Shown here: positions 1 through 7,846 of the stretch, piece by piece
Layout of the letters: each line of letters opens with the position of its first letter
Numbering within the stretch: the first letter of the stretch is position 1
Origin: Planctomycetaceae bacterium
Lineage (GTDB): Bacteria > Planctomycetota > Planctomycetia > Pirellulales > Thermoguttaceae
DNA length: 42,721 bases
Direction of reading: 5' to 3'
NCBI GenBank assembly: GCA_021372555.1
Contig: JAJFUI010000292.1
Location: 1-42,721, forward strand
Notes under the pieces: model-generated
The model's database searches: none
Seen by the model: the letters and a program-made list of their open reading frames with translations, nothing else
What the model was told of the DNA's origin: nothing
Position numbers and translations under genes: made by a program

Positions 1-1
1 G

Positions 2-208
2 CTCTACATTTTTCATACCCAGCGACTCGTGCTGACGGAGTTCCACGTGGACGTCCATCCGCCAGTGCTGACGGCCACCGTTCGCGGCGAGCCAATCGAC
101 GTCAGTCGCCACTTGCTCGACGCCGAGGTGAAAGCCGTCACCTGGCACGGCCTCACAATCGAACAGTGCGGCGATCATTGGCTGGCCGAAGTGATCTTGG
201 ACATTTAG
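2..208 (+). CDS. Archease, C-terminal part (5' end outside window)
   Basis: The reading frame is open from the window edge and ends with TAG at 206-208, giving 68 residues. The end of the protein reads DAEVKAVTWHGL and then WLAEVILDI, which matches the C-terminal signature of archease (the MTH1598/TM1083 family: VKAvTyHgl, then a terminal vilDI). Archease is a small protein that activates the RtcB RNA ligase by promoting its guanylylation and turnover. The next gene, 32 bases downstream on the same strand, is rtcB, which strongly supports the call. The terminal Asp-Ile, part of the metal-binding end of the family, is present. Only the C-terminal half is visible, so the start and N-terminal metal ligands cannot be judged. 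Confidence 0.85.
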   Translation, partial: LYIFHTQRLVLTEFHVDVHPPVLTATVRGEPIDVSRHLLDAEVKAVTWHGLTIEQCGDHWLAEVILDI

Positions 209-240
209 GAACTTCGGAACACGCATTGGAGTGTCCAGTC

Positions 241-1704
241 ATGTCGAAGCTCGGTTACACCGGCCCCCTGGAACGGATCGACGAATACCGTTGGCGGATT
301 CCCAAGGGCTATAAGATGGGAATGCGCGTCGAGGGCCAAATCTTCGCCGACGAGCGACTGATCGAACAGATTCGCGGCGATCAGGCCCCAGAGCAAGTGG
401 CCAACGTCGCCTTTCTGCCGGGCATCCAGGTGGCCAGCCTCGCCATGCCGGATATCCACTGGGGTTACGGCTTTTGCATCGGCGGCGTTGCGGCCACCGA
501 TCCAGCCGAAGGCGGCGTGATCTCGCCGGGCGGAGTCGGCTACGACATCAACTGTGGCGTCCGCCTGGTGCGGACCAACCTCACTCGCGAGGACGTCCAA
601 CCGCGCCTGAACGCGTTGATGGACGCGCTCTTTCGCTGCATTCCGGCCGGCGTTGGCACCGGAGGCCCGTACCTGTTTGGCGGCAAAGAACTCCGTCGGC
701 TGTTGGCCGAAGGCGTGCCGTATCTGGCCACTCGCGGCTGGGCCACACCCGGCGACCTCGAACACACCGAGGCCGGCGGCTGCCTCGACGGCGCGGAGCC
801 GGACTACGTCAGCGAGCGGGCGTTGAAGCGAGGCGGCGACCAATGCGGCACCCTCGGTTCCGGCAACCATTTTCTCGAAATTCAGGTCGTCGACGAGATC
901 TGCGACCCCGCGGCGGCACGCACGATGGGTCTGGTGCAGGACATGGTCTGCGTGATGATCCACTCCGGCTCGCGCGGCCTCGGCTATCAGGTGTGCGACG
1001 ACTCGCTCATGACCTTGCGCAAAGCCCCAGCCAAGTACGGTATCGAGCTGCCGGACCGGCAACTTGCCTGCGCGCCGGTCCATAGCCCCGAGGGCCAACA
1101 GTACCTCGGCGCGATGCGATGCGCGGCCAACTACGCCTGGGCGAACCGGCAACTGCTGATGTGGCAAACCCGTGAAGTGTTCGCCGAGTTCTTCGGCCGC
1201 TCCTGGGAGTCGCTGCAGATGGGCCTGCTCTACGACGTGGCCCACACCATCGCCAAGATGGAGCAGCACACGATCGAGGGAAAGCGGCGCACAGTGTGCG
1301 TGCATCGCAACGGAGCGACCCGCGCATTCCCCGCCGGACACCCTGAGGTTCCCCAGCAATTCCGCCACATCGGCCAGCCGGTCATCATTCCCGGCGATAT
1401 GGGCCGCGCCAGTTGGATCCTGGTCGGCCAGCCGGGCAGCATGGAAAAGACGTTCGGCACCACTTGCCACGGCGCCGGCCGCGTGATGAGCCGCACCGCC
1501 GCTGTTCAGAACGCCAAGGGCCGGCGGATCGACCGCGAGTTGGCCGAAAAGGGAATCATCGCCAAGTGTCGAAGTTGGAAAGGACTGGCCGAGGAACAGC
1601 CCGCCGCCTACAAGGACGTCAGTATGGTCGTTGACGTGGTCCACAAGGCCGGCTTAGCGAGCAAGGTCGCTCGGCTGAGACCGATAGGCGTGGTGAAAGG
1701 CTAG
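241..1704 (+). CDS. rtcB: RNA-splicing ligase RtcB (3'-phosphate/5'-hydroxyl ligase)
   Basis: RtcB is a GTP- and Mn-dependent ligase that joins RNA 3'-phosphate (or 2',3'-cyclic phosphate) ends to 5'-OH ends in RNA repair. The protein has 487 residues, the usual bacterial length. Visible signatures are MPDIHWGYGFCIGGVAA (69-85), the metal-binding YDINCG with Asp102 and Cys105, GSGNH with His210, MIHSGSRG with His241, YDVAHTIAKME with His335, and TTCHGAGR, whose His410 is the residue guanylylated in the family. An upstream in-frame start at 166 would overlap the archease gene. The ATG at 241 is preceded by GGAG about ten bases upstream and places the N-terminus where the family begins, so it was chosen. 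Archease-RtcB pairing is a known functional unit. Confidence 0.97.
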   Translation: MSKLGYTGPLERIDEYRWRIPKGYKMGMRVEGQIFADERLIEQIRGDQAPEQVANVAFLPGIQVASLAMPDIHWGYGFCIGGVAATDPAEGGVISPGGVGYDINCGVRLVRTNLTREDVQPRLNALMDALFRCIPAGVGTGGPYLFGGKELRRLLAEGVPYLATRGWATPGDLEHTEAGGCLDGAEPDYVSERALKRGGDQCGTLGSGNHFLEIQVVDEICDPAAARTMGLVQDMVCVMIHSGSRGLGYQVCDDSLMTLRKAPAKYGIELPDRQLACAPVHSPEGQQYLGAMRCAANYAWANRQLLMWQTREVFAEFFGRSWESLQMGLLYDVAHTIAKMEQHTIEGKRRTVCVHRNGATRAFPAGHPEVPQQFRHIGQPVIIPGDMGRASWILVGQPGSMEKTFGTTCHGAGRVMSRTAAVQNAKGRRIDRELAEKGIIAKCRSWKGLAEEQPAAYKDVSMVVDVVHKAGLASKVARLRPIGVVKG

Positions 1705-1723
1705 ATCGCCGCCCGTCTCAGGT

Positions 1724-1906
1724 CCCCTCTCCCTCCCGGCAGATCGCTCGGGCGAGGTCCGCCCACCTCGGTGCCCTCTCCCTCCGGCAGATTGCTCGGG
1801 CGAGGTCGGCGTCCGGTGTCCACTCTCCCTCGGAGAGAGATCGCTAGGATGAGGGCCGCCCGTCTCAGGTCCCCTCTCCCTCCGGGAGAGGGCTAGGGTG
1901 AGGGCC
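1724..1906. repeat. Cluster of four degenerate palindromic repeats (CCCTCTCCC/GAGGG type)
   Basis: Four related units start near 1724, 1774, 1821 and 1870, spaced about 48-50 bases. Each opens with a CCCTCTCCCTC-like arm and closes with a GGGCGAGG- or GGGTGAGGG-like arm. The last unit (1870-1906) is the best conserved and forms a strong hairpin. The cluster fills the gap between the converging rtcB and enolase-like genes. The same family lies in frame inside hpnE (6547-6631 and 7213-7339). It may act as a bidirectional terminator hairpin, but no T-run follows. The open frames across it are repeat translations, not genes. Confidence 0.75.
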
Positions 1907-1957
1907 CCGGGCGATGACGACTTGCTGTACGACTACGATCTGGCGATTGCCCCACCG

Positions 1958-3010
1958 CTACGCGCTCGGCTGAAGGCGCTCCAAAATGGTCCGATCAATC
2001 TCGATGCCCAAACCGTGGCCCTCAGGCACCGAAATCATGCCATCGGTGACCTCGAACGGACGCTTGAGCACAACTTCGCGCGACTGCTGGCTGGCCATTT
2101 CATTGGCTGTAGAAAACGCCGCTGTTGCGGCCGCCACGTGGAGCATCGCGGCGGTGGCAATGCCTAGCGAAGGATGGCCGCCCAACAACGGACTCACGCC
2201 CGCCGCGGCAGCCACGGCCGCGCAGGCCCGGGCCGGCACAATCCCGCCCACCTGCTCCAGGTCGATCACAACGAAGGGCGCGGCGTTGCATCGAACAGCC
2301 GCTAGCGTGTCGGCCGGCGTCTGAATCACCCGCCACAGACACAACGGCGCGCTCGTTTGGCGGCCCAACGCCGCCATCGAGTGACACTCTCCCGCAACCA
2401 GCGGATCGATGACGAATTGCATCCGCTGTTCCTCAAGACCGGCGCAAAGCTCCATCGCATCATCGAAACCAAAGCGGCCCTGGGCGTCCAACCGCAACTC
2501 GATCCGATCGCCCACCAGTTCACGGATTCCGGCGATGGTTTTCACGTCTTCATCCGGCCGACCGCCGGTGAGGATTGTCTGCGTATGAAACCCCTGGTCC
2601 GCCAACTCCCGCGAGATGTAGGCCGCCTGCTTCGGGCGGCTCCCGGGCAGCCGAACCGAAACCGGGATTCGCCGACGGTAGTAGCCACCCAGCAGATTGC
2701 AGAGCGGTTGACGCAGTGTCCGGCCCAACAGGTCCCAGACAGCCATCTCGACGGCCGCTCGAAACGGCGACGGCGTCAGCGCGTCCAAACAATGAAGTTC
2801 CTCCACATCATAAATGCTTCGGCCCGCCAGCACGGCCAGCAGCGACTCTCGCCGCTCACCAAGCTCCGTCGGTCGCCAAGCAAGGCCCGCTTCCCCCCAG
2901 CCTTCGAACCCCGGGCTGCCCTTCACGCGAACGAGAAGTCGGCGCTCTGGCGACGTCGAGTTGCTCTGCCCGCCGCCGACCAGGAAAAACTCCAGATCGT
3001 GGATTTTCAT
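1958..3010 (-). CDS. Enolase-superfamily (mandelate racemase/muconate cycloisomerase-like) protein with altered active site
   Basis: The 350-residue protein has the layout of the mandelate racemase / muconate-lactonizing enzyme group: an N-terminal capping domain (about 1-120, with WGEAGLA and the typical AVEMAVWDLLGR helix), then a TIM-like barrel. The first metal-ligand position is present (LRLDAQG) and the second is Asp rather than Glu (FVIDPL). Where the family has the K-x-K acid/base pair the sequence reads HTQTILTGG, with no lysine. The third metal-ligand region reads APLCLWRV without an acidic residue, and the later Lys strand reads VIDLEQVGGI. It therefore looks like a family member with a different or lost chemistry. 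The start was set at the Met of MKIHDLEFF; an extension of 15 residues is possible. It is co-directional with ispH, 75 bases downstream of it, and ends facing rtcB. The substrate is unknown. Confidence 0.8.
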   Translation of the reverse strand: MKIHDLEFFLVGGGQSNSTSPERRLLVRVKGSPGFEGWGEAGLAWRPTELGERRESLLAVLAGRSIYDVEELHCLDALTPSPFRAAVEMAVWDLLGRTLRQPLCNLLGGYYRRRIPVSVRLPGSRPKQAAYISRELADQGFHTQTILTGGRPDEDVKTIAGIRELVGDRIELRLDAQGRFGFDDAMELCAGLEEQRMQFVIDPLVAGECHSMAALGRQTSAPLCLWRVIQTPADTLAAVRCNAAPFVVIDLEQVGGIVPARACAAVAAAAGVSPLLGGHPSLGIATAAMLHVAAATAAFSTANEMASQQSREVVLKRPFEVTDGMISVPEGHGLGIEIDRTILERLQPSA

Positions 3011-3085
3011 GATGCTCCCCGAAAGCTCCGAGGTCTTGGGCACCGTCCCCTTCACCGGCGTCCCGAAGCCACAAGCAACGCGCGT

Positions 3086-4000
3086 CTACATTTTCGGCGG
3101 CGCGAACCGCACACGTTCCTCTCGCTCACCGGCCGTTTCGACCGATGCGCCGAATCGCTCCTGCAACATCCTCATGCACTCCTGAACCAGCGACTCGGGC
3201 GCGCTGGCCCCAGCGGTGACCAACACCGTCTCGACGCCGGCAAACCAGCCGAGCTCGATATCGGCCGGCCCGTCGATCAGGACACCCCGCACACCGCAGG
3301 CCTGGGCCATCTCCGTCAGCCGCCGGCTATTCGAACTGTTCCGGCTGCCGACAACCAGGACCAGATCGCATTGCGGCGCCAACAGCCGGACGACCTCTTG
3401 TCGATTTTGGGTAGCATAGCAAATGTCGTCGTGCGCCGGGCCGACGATCCCCGGAAATCGCTCACGCAAGCACTCGATTATTGCCGCCGCATCACTCACC
3501 GACAGCGTTGTCTGTGTAAGATAGGCAACACGAGACGGATCAGCCACCTCGATTCGCTTCGCGTCCTCCGCCGTCTCGACCAGATGCATCGCGCCGGGGA
3601 CCTCGCCGATTGTCCCGATCACCTCGTCGTGACCCGCGTGGCCAATCAGCAGCACTGTGTAGCCTTGCCCTGCGAATCGAACCGCCTCGCGATGCACCTT
3701 GGTCACCAGCGGGCATGTGGCGTCAATCGTTTTCAGCCACCGGCCATCGGCCTCGCGTCTGATCTCCGGCGAAACGCCGTGCGCGGAGTACAACACGTGC
3801 GATCCCTCCGGCACTTCTTCCAGCCTGTCGACAAAGACGACCCCCTGCCGCCGGAACCAGTTCACCACCCACTTGTTGTGAACGATCTCGTGATAGACGT
3901 ATATTGGCGTACCGTACAGCGCGACCGCCGACTCCAAAGCCTCGATCGCCATATTGACGCCCGCGCAAAAACCCCGCGGGCGGGCAAGAATGATCCGCAT
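3086..4000 (-). CDS. ispH: 4-hydroxy-3-methylbut-2-enyl diphosphate reductase (IspH/LytB)
   Basis: IspH is the last enzyme of the MEP isoprenoid pathway. It reduces HMBPP to IPP and DMAPP with a [4Fe-4S] cluster. The 304-residue protein has the three cluster cysteines in their family contexts: RGFCAGV (Cys12), IDATCPLV (Cys96) and DDICYATQNRQ (Cys194). It also has YSAHGVSPE (His74), the GHAGHDEVIGT region with catalytic Glu126, TQTTLS, and SRNSSNS near the substrate site. The ATG at 4000 is preceded by a GAGGGA ribosome site; an in-frame TTG 18 bases upstream is less likely. It is divergent from hpnC across a 135-base gap, which puts the supply of C5 units next to the squalene genes that consume them. 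Confidence 0.96.
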   Translation of the reverse strand: MRIILARPRGFCAGVNMAIEALESAVALYGTPIYVYHEIVHNKWVVNWFRRQGVVFVDRLEEVPEGSHVLYSAHGVSPEIRREADGRWLKTIDATCPLVTKVHREAVRFAGQGYTVLLIGHAGHDEVIGTIGEVPGAMHLVETAEDAKRIEVADPSRVAYLTQTTLSVSDAAAIIECLRERFPGIVGPAHDDICYATQNRQEVVRLLAPQCDLVLVVGSRNSSNSRRLTEMAQACGVRGVLIDGPADIELGWFAGVETVLVTAGASAPESLVQECMRMLQERFGASVETAGEREERVRFAPPKM

Positions 4001-4135
4001 GGTTCCCTCACGCGCCAAGAGACATCATAATGGGGGAAACGCGGCGGGGCAATGACGCCCCGAAAGGACGAATGACGAAGGGTGTATTCGCGGCTGACTC
4101 CGTGTTTGTGATGTTGGTTCCTGGTCGAATGGCAA

Positions 4136-5095
4136 ATGTTCTTGGATGATCTGCATCGCTATGGCCCCGAAGCCTCGCTAACCACCGCGCCTACGCTGCG
4201 CGAAAGTCAGCAATATTGCCTGCAGCTAGCCCGACGGCATTACGAGAACTTCACTGTCGTCAGCCGGTTGCTACTTCCGCGTCAACTCCGACAGCACCTC
4301 GCGAACGTCTACGCCTACTGTCGTTGGGCCGACGATCTGGCCGACGAAACGGCCGACCAGCAACAGGCGCTGACGCTGCTCGAGTGGTGGCAGTCGCAGC
4401 TCCATGACTGTTATCAAGGCCGAGCGACACACCCCGTCTTCGTCGCACTGCGAGAAACGATCCGGCAGTTCGAAATCCCGGCCGATCCATTCCTCGATCT
4501 TTTGAAAGCATTTCGGCAGGACCAGACTGTCACCCGCTACGAAACGGCCGACCAGGTGCTCGAATACTGCCGGTGTTCGGCCAACCCCGTGGGCCGGCTG
4601 GTGCTTTACCTGGGCCGATGCTACACGCCGGAACGCGTGCCGTTGTCGGATTCGACTTGCACCGGCCTTCAACTCGCCAACTTCTGCCAGGACGTCGCCG
4701 GCGATTGGGACCGCGGACGAGTCTACCTGCCCCAGACAGCGTGCCGGCGATTCGGTTACAATGAGGCCGCCTTTGCCAGACGAGAGGCGAGCGACGCCTT
4801 CCGGCAGTTGCTGGCTGCCGAAGTGGACAAGGCCGAGGCCTTGCTTCGCGCCGGCGAGCCGCTTGCCGCGGAAATGCCCAAGGGACTTCGGCTGCCGGTT
4901 GCGCTGTTCGCTGCCGGCGGCCTCGCGATACTCCAGGCGATCCGGCGGCAGAACTACGACGTCTGGACCCGGCGGCCAACCGTTTCGAAGCTCGAAAAAC
5001 TCCGATTGATGGCCAGTTGCTGGTGGAGGCTGCCCGCCGTTTGCGCTAACCAGCCGCCGCGCGACTCCGGCCTGTCACGGGGACATGATAACTAG
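4136..5095 (+). CDS. hpnC: Hydroxysqualene synthase HpnC (squalene/phytoene synthase family)
   Basis: HpnC converts presqualene diphosphate to hydroxysqualene in the three-step bacterial HpnCDE route to squalene. The 319-residue protein has both Asp-rich motifs of the trans-isoprenyl diphosphate synthase fold: WADDLADE (Asp66, Asp67, Asp70) and FCQDVAGDWDRGR (Asp186, Asp190), the latter followed by VYLP as in the family. Assignment to HpnC rather than HpnD rests on gene order (first of three, before a better HpnD match) and on the less canonical motifs. hpnD begins 8 bases after its stop. No strong ribosome site precedes the ATG at 4136. The product feeds hopanoid and possibly sterol synthesis; no squalene-hopene cyclase gene is in the window. 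Confidence 0.92.
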   Translation: MFLDDLHRYGPEASLTTAPTLRESQQYCLQLARRHYENFTVVSRLLLPRQLRQHLANVYAYCRWADDLADETADQQQALTLLEWWQSQLHDCYQGRATHPVFVALRETIRQFEIPADPFLDLLKAFRQDQTVTRYETADQVLEYCRCSANPVGRLVLYLGRCYTPERVPLSDSTCTGLQLANFCQDVAGDWDRGRVYLPQTACRRFGYNEAAFARREASDAFRQLLAAEVDKAEALLRAGEPLAAEMPKGLRLPVALFAAGGLAILQAIRRQNYDVWTRRPTVSKLEKLRLMASCWWRLPAVCANQPPRDSGLSRGHDN

Positions 5096-5103
5096 TTTTC
5101 GCC

Positions 5104-6030
5104 ATGACCAACGACGCTATCGAGGCCAGTTACGATTTCTGTCGGCGGGTGACACGCCGCGCCAGGTCCAGCTTCCACGCCGGGTTTCTCCTGCTGCCGT
5201 CCGCCCAGCGCCGCGCGATGTGGGCCATCTACGCCTTCATGCGTCATACCGATGATTTGGCCGATGGTCCAACTACCGGCCAACCCCGGCGCGCATTGCT
5301 GGCGACATGGCGTGCCGCGATCAAAGCTGCACTGCAATCGCCCGAATTTCCGGCCCGCGGAGAGCCGTCTGGCCGCTGTGGCGACGGACCCGTCGCATTC
5401 GAGGCCTCGATTCTGCCGGCCGTCGCCGACACGGTTCGCCAATTCCATATTCCCCATGAACACCTCTTCGCCGTGCTCGATGGTGTCGAAATGGACCTCG
5501 ACGGTCGACAATACACGACGTTCGACGATCTGAAGCAGTATTGCGAACGCGTGGCCTCGGCCGTCGGCCTGTGCTGCATTTACATCTGGGGATTCCGTGG
5601 GCCAGAAGCGCTCTTGCCAGCCCGCCAGGCCGGAATCGCCCTGCAGCTAACCAACATCCTCCGCGACCTCAAGGAAGACGCATCGGCCGGACGCGTCTAC
5701 CTGCCGGCCGATGACCTGCGACAGTGCGAATACTCGGCCGACGATTTGCGAGCCGGCGTGGCCGATGACCGTTTTCGGCGGCTGATGGCCATGCAAGTCG
5801 CCCGAGCCGAAACACTTTACAGCGAAGGAGCCGAACTCCTCCCGTGGCTTGCGCCCCCGGGCAAACGCATTTTCGGCCTCTTGATGGCCACCTACCACGC
5901 ACTGCTACGAGAAATCGCGCGACAGCCCGAGGTGGTTTTCCACAGGCGGCTGACGCTCGGGCCCCTCAAGCGGCTCCAACTGCTGGCCCGCTGGTCGATC
6001 CGCCCGCCACTGAAGGGCGACCTACAATGA
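5104..6030 (+). CDS. hpnD: Presqualene diphosphate synthase HpnD
   Basis: HpnD condenses two farnesyl diphosphates to presqualene diphosphate. The 308-residue protein opens with SYDFCRRVTRRARSSFHAGF, typical of the family. It contains RHTDDLADG (Asp50, Asp51, Asp54) and LTNILRDLKEDASAGRVYLP with Asp188 and Asp192, the canonical pair of Mg-diphosphate binding motifs. It follows hpnC by 8 bases, and its TGA overlaps the ATG of hpnE (ATGA at 6027-6030), so translation of D and E is probably coupled. The divergence of its motifs from HpnC in the same operon fits the standard hpnC-hpnD-hpnE arrangement. Confidence 0.94.
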   Translation: MTNDAIEASYDFCRRVTRRARSSFHAGFLLLPSAQRRAMWAIYAFMRHTDDLADGPTTGQPRRALLATWRAAIKAALQSPEFPARGEPSGRCGDGPVAFEASILPAVADTVRQFHIPHEHLFAVLDGVEMDLDGRQYTTFDDLKQYCERVASAVGLCCIYIWGFRGPEALLPARQAGIALQLTNILRDLKEDASAGRVYLPADDLRQCEYSADDLRAGVADDRFRRLMAMQVARAETLYSEGAELLPWLAPPGKRIFGLLMATYHALLREIARQPEVVFHRRLTLGPLKRLQLLARWSIRPPLKGDLQ

Positions 6031-7724
6031 GCCCGCGAGAACAGCAAGGTGCCTTAGCCCTTTCGCAAGGGGAGAGCCAATTATCTCCGCCCACCATAAC
6101 AATTGTCGGCGGAGGGCTGGCCGGAATAGCGGCCGCGGTCGAAGCATCGCAGCGTGGCTTTCGTGTCGAACTCTTCGAGCAATCGCAATATCTCGGCGGC
6201 CGCGCCGCATCACTGGTCGACTCCCCAACTGGCCAATTGATCGATTGCTGCCCCCACGTCGCCATGGGCTGCTGCACCCAGTTTCTCGACTTCTGCCGGC
6301 GCACCGGCATCTCCGATTGCTTTGAGCGAACCCGCGAGCTTCACTTGATCGGACCCGATGGCCGTCGCCGCGACGTCTGGCCCACTCGGTGGTTCCCGGT
6401 TCCTCTTCACCTGCTGCCCGCGTTGATGAGACTCGGCTACCTCTCGCTCCGCGAGCGTTGGCGGATCGCCCGAGCCTTGCGCCGGCTGACGCAACTCGCC
6501 GCCCCCCCAAGCCCGCCTTCGGCACCGGGGCCACGAGCATCAACCTCCCCTCGCCCACTTGCGGGAGAGGGGCCGGCGGTGAGGGCATCAATCTCCCCTC
6601 GCCCTTTGGGAGAGGGGCAGGGGGCGAGGGCGTCGGACTCAAACGACCACAAGACCATCGGTGCCTGGCTTCGCGCCCAACACCAATCCGCTGACGCAAT
6701 CCGAGGATTCTGGTCGGTCGTGCTCGATAGCGCGCTCGGCGAAACGGTCGACCACGCCTCGTTATCCGCCGCAGCCCAGGTTTTTCGCGAAGGATTCTTG
6801 GCGTCGCGCACATCGAGCGACCTACTGTTGCCGCGGCAGCCGCTCCGCGAGATACTCCATGACCGTCTGGCGGCGTGGCTAACCGAACACGGTGTCCGGC
6901 TGCATCTGGGTGTCGCTGTTCGGTCCATCGAAGGAACCGCCGATCGCGTGACCGCAATCGTGCTGGACGACGGGAATCGCGTTGACATCGAGCACGTGGT
7001 TCTGGCCGTGCCGTGGCGCCAAGTGCGTCGGATATTGTCACCAAGCATCGCCGCCGCCATCCCGGCACTCGCCGACGTCGACCGATTAGAGCCCGCGGCA
7101 ATCACCGCAGTCCATCTCTGGTTTGACCGCCTCGTGGTCCCGTTGCCGCACGCCGTATTGGTTGGGCGGCTGGGGCAATGGGTGTTCGCCCGCAGCGTGC
7201 CGCCCGAAGTCTCTCCTCGCTCGCTTGCGGGAGAAGAGCAGGCGGTGAGAGCACCGACCACCCCTCGCCCGCTTGCGGGAGAGGGACCGGCTGCGTCGAC
7301 CTCCCCTCGCCCTTTGGGAGAGGGGCAGGGGGTGAGGGCCGTGCATGTCGGCGGCCTCCTGGCTGAACACACAACCACTGCCCAGCATTGCCAAGTTGTC
7401 ATCAGTGCATCCCACCGACTCCCGCCGCGAGCGCCTGACGATTGGATACGCGATGTTACCGATGAGCTTCGCGCGATCTGGCCTTCAGCCGATCCGCCAC
7501 GGCTGTTGCATGGCAGGGTAGTCACGCAGCCATCAGCCCTCTTTTCGGTTCAGCCCGGCGTCGATGCCTTTCGGCCTCCTCAGCAGACGCCGATCGCAAA
7601 CCTTGCGATTGCCGGCGATTGGACTGCCACCGGTTGGCCAGCAACGATGGAGGGTGCCGTGCGTAGCGGACGTTTGGCCGTAGACACTCTGAGCAACATG
7701 CACACTGTCGCATGCGCCATGTAG
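6027..7724 (+). CDS. hpnE: Hydroxysqualene dehydroxylase HpnE (FAD amine-oxidase family) with in-frame palindromic repeats
   Basis: HpnE reductively removes the hydroxyl of hydroxysqualene to give squalene. The 565-residue protein has an N-terminal FAD-binding Rossmann motif (TITIVGGGLAGIAAA, about 24-38), then ELFEQSQYLGGRA. The C-terminal FAD motif is AGDWTATGWPATMEGAVRSG. The start is the ATG overlapping the hpnD stop; a longer open frame from 5844 would run antiparallel to codon use inside hpnD and was rejected. Two Pro/Gly/Arg-rich segments do not belong to the fold: about residues 169-205 and 393-438. These are translations of DNA palindromic repeats (see 6547-6631 and 7213-7339), and they make the protein roughly 100 residues longer than expected. 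The reading frame stays open through both, so the gene may still be functional. It converges with queE. Confidence 0.9.
   Translation: MSPREQQGALALSQGESQLSPPTITIVGGGLAGIAAAVEASQRGFRVELFEQSQYLGGRAASLVDSPTGQLIDCCPHVAMGCCTQFLDFCRRTGISDCFERTRELHLIGPDGRRRDVWPTRWFPVPLHLLPALMRLGYLSLRERWRIARALRRLTQLAAPPSPPSAPGPRASTSPRPLAGEGPAVRASISPRPLGEGQGARASDSNDHKTIGAWLRAQHQSADAIRGFWSVVLDSALGETVDHASLSAAAQVFREGFLASRTSSDLLLPRQPLREILHDRLAAWLTEHGVRLHLGVAVRSIEGTADRVTAIVLDDGNRVDIEHVVLAVPWRQVRRILSPSIAAAIPALADVDRLEPAAITAVHLWFDRLVVPLPHAVLVGRLGQWVFARSVPPEVSPRSLAGEEQAVRAPTTPRPLAGEGPAASTSPRPLGEGQGVRAVHVGGLLAEHTTTAQHCQVVISASHRLPPRAPDDWIRDVTDELRAIWPSADPPRLLHGRVVTQPSALFSVQPGVDAFRPPQQTPIANLAIAGDWTATGWPATMEGAVRSGRLAVDTLSNMHTVACAM
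6547..6631. repeat. Two palindromic repeat units inside hpnE (block 1)
   Basis: Two units, 6547-6586 and 6595-6631, each start CCCCTCGCCC and end with GGTGAGGGC or GGCGAGGGC, so the ends can pair as an 8-9 base stem (CCTCGCCC with GGGCGAGG in the second unit). Both are read in the same frame as SPRPLAGEGPAVRAS and SPRPLGEGQGARAS. Total length keeps the hpnE frame open. They belong to the same family as the intergenic cluster at 1724-1906. Confidence 0.9.
7213..7339. repeat. Three palindromic repeat units inside hpnE (block 2)
   Basis: Three units, 7213-7252, 7261-7295 and 7303-7339, are related to block 1. The last unit is nearly identical to 6595-6631 (CCCCTCGCCCTTTGGGAGAG and onward). The middle one lacks its closing arm. 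They are read as SPRSLAGEEQAVRAP, TPRPLAGEGPAAST and SPRPLGEGQGVRA in the hpnE frame, interrupting the region between FARSVPPEV and VHVGGLLAEH. Confidence 0.9.
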
Positions 7725-7846
7725 GACGGATTGCCAAATCCATCTGCCCAGCGCATCAGCACGACGGTAGCAACCTAGCTCATCTTATCTCCGCTAGCTC
7801 GGAGCCCCGCCACACATCGCTCCGCAAGAACGCCGCATTCTACCAT

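Noticed and set aside
205..1644. 479-residue open frame on the minus strand opposite rtcB
   Set aside because: It is an antisense shadow created by the GC-rich codon use of rtcB, which has all family motifs on the plus strand.
2357..4030. 557-residue open frame on the plus strand
   Set aside because: It lies antisense to the enolase-like gene and ispH, has no recognisable motif and no ribosome site.
5844..6026. Longer N-terminus for HpnE
   Set aside because: It overlaps hpnD in another frame and lacks a ribosome site; the ATGA overlap start fits the family N-terminus.
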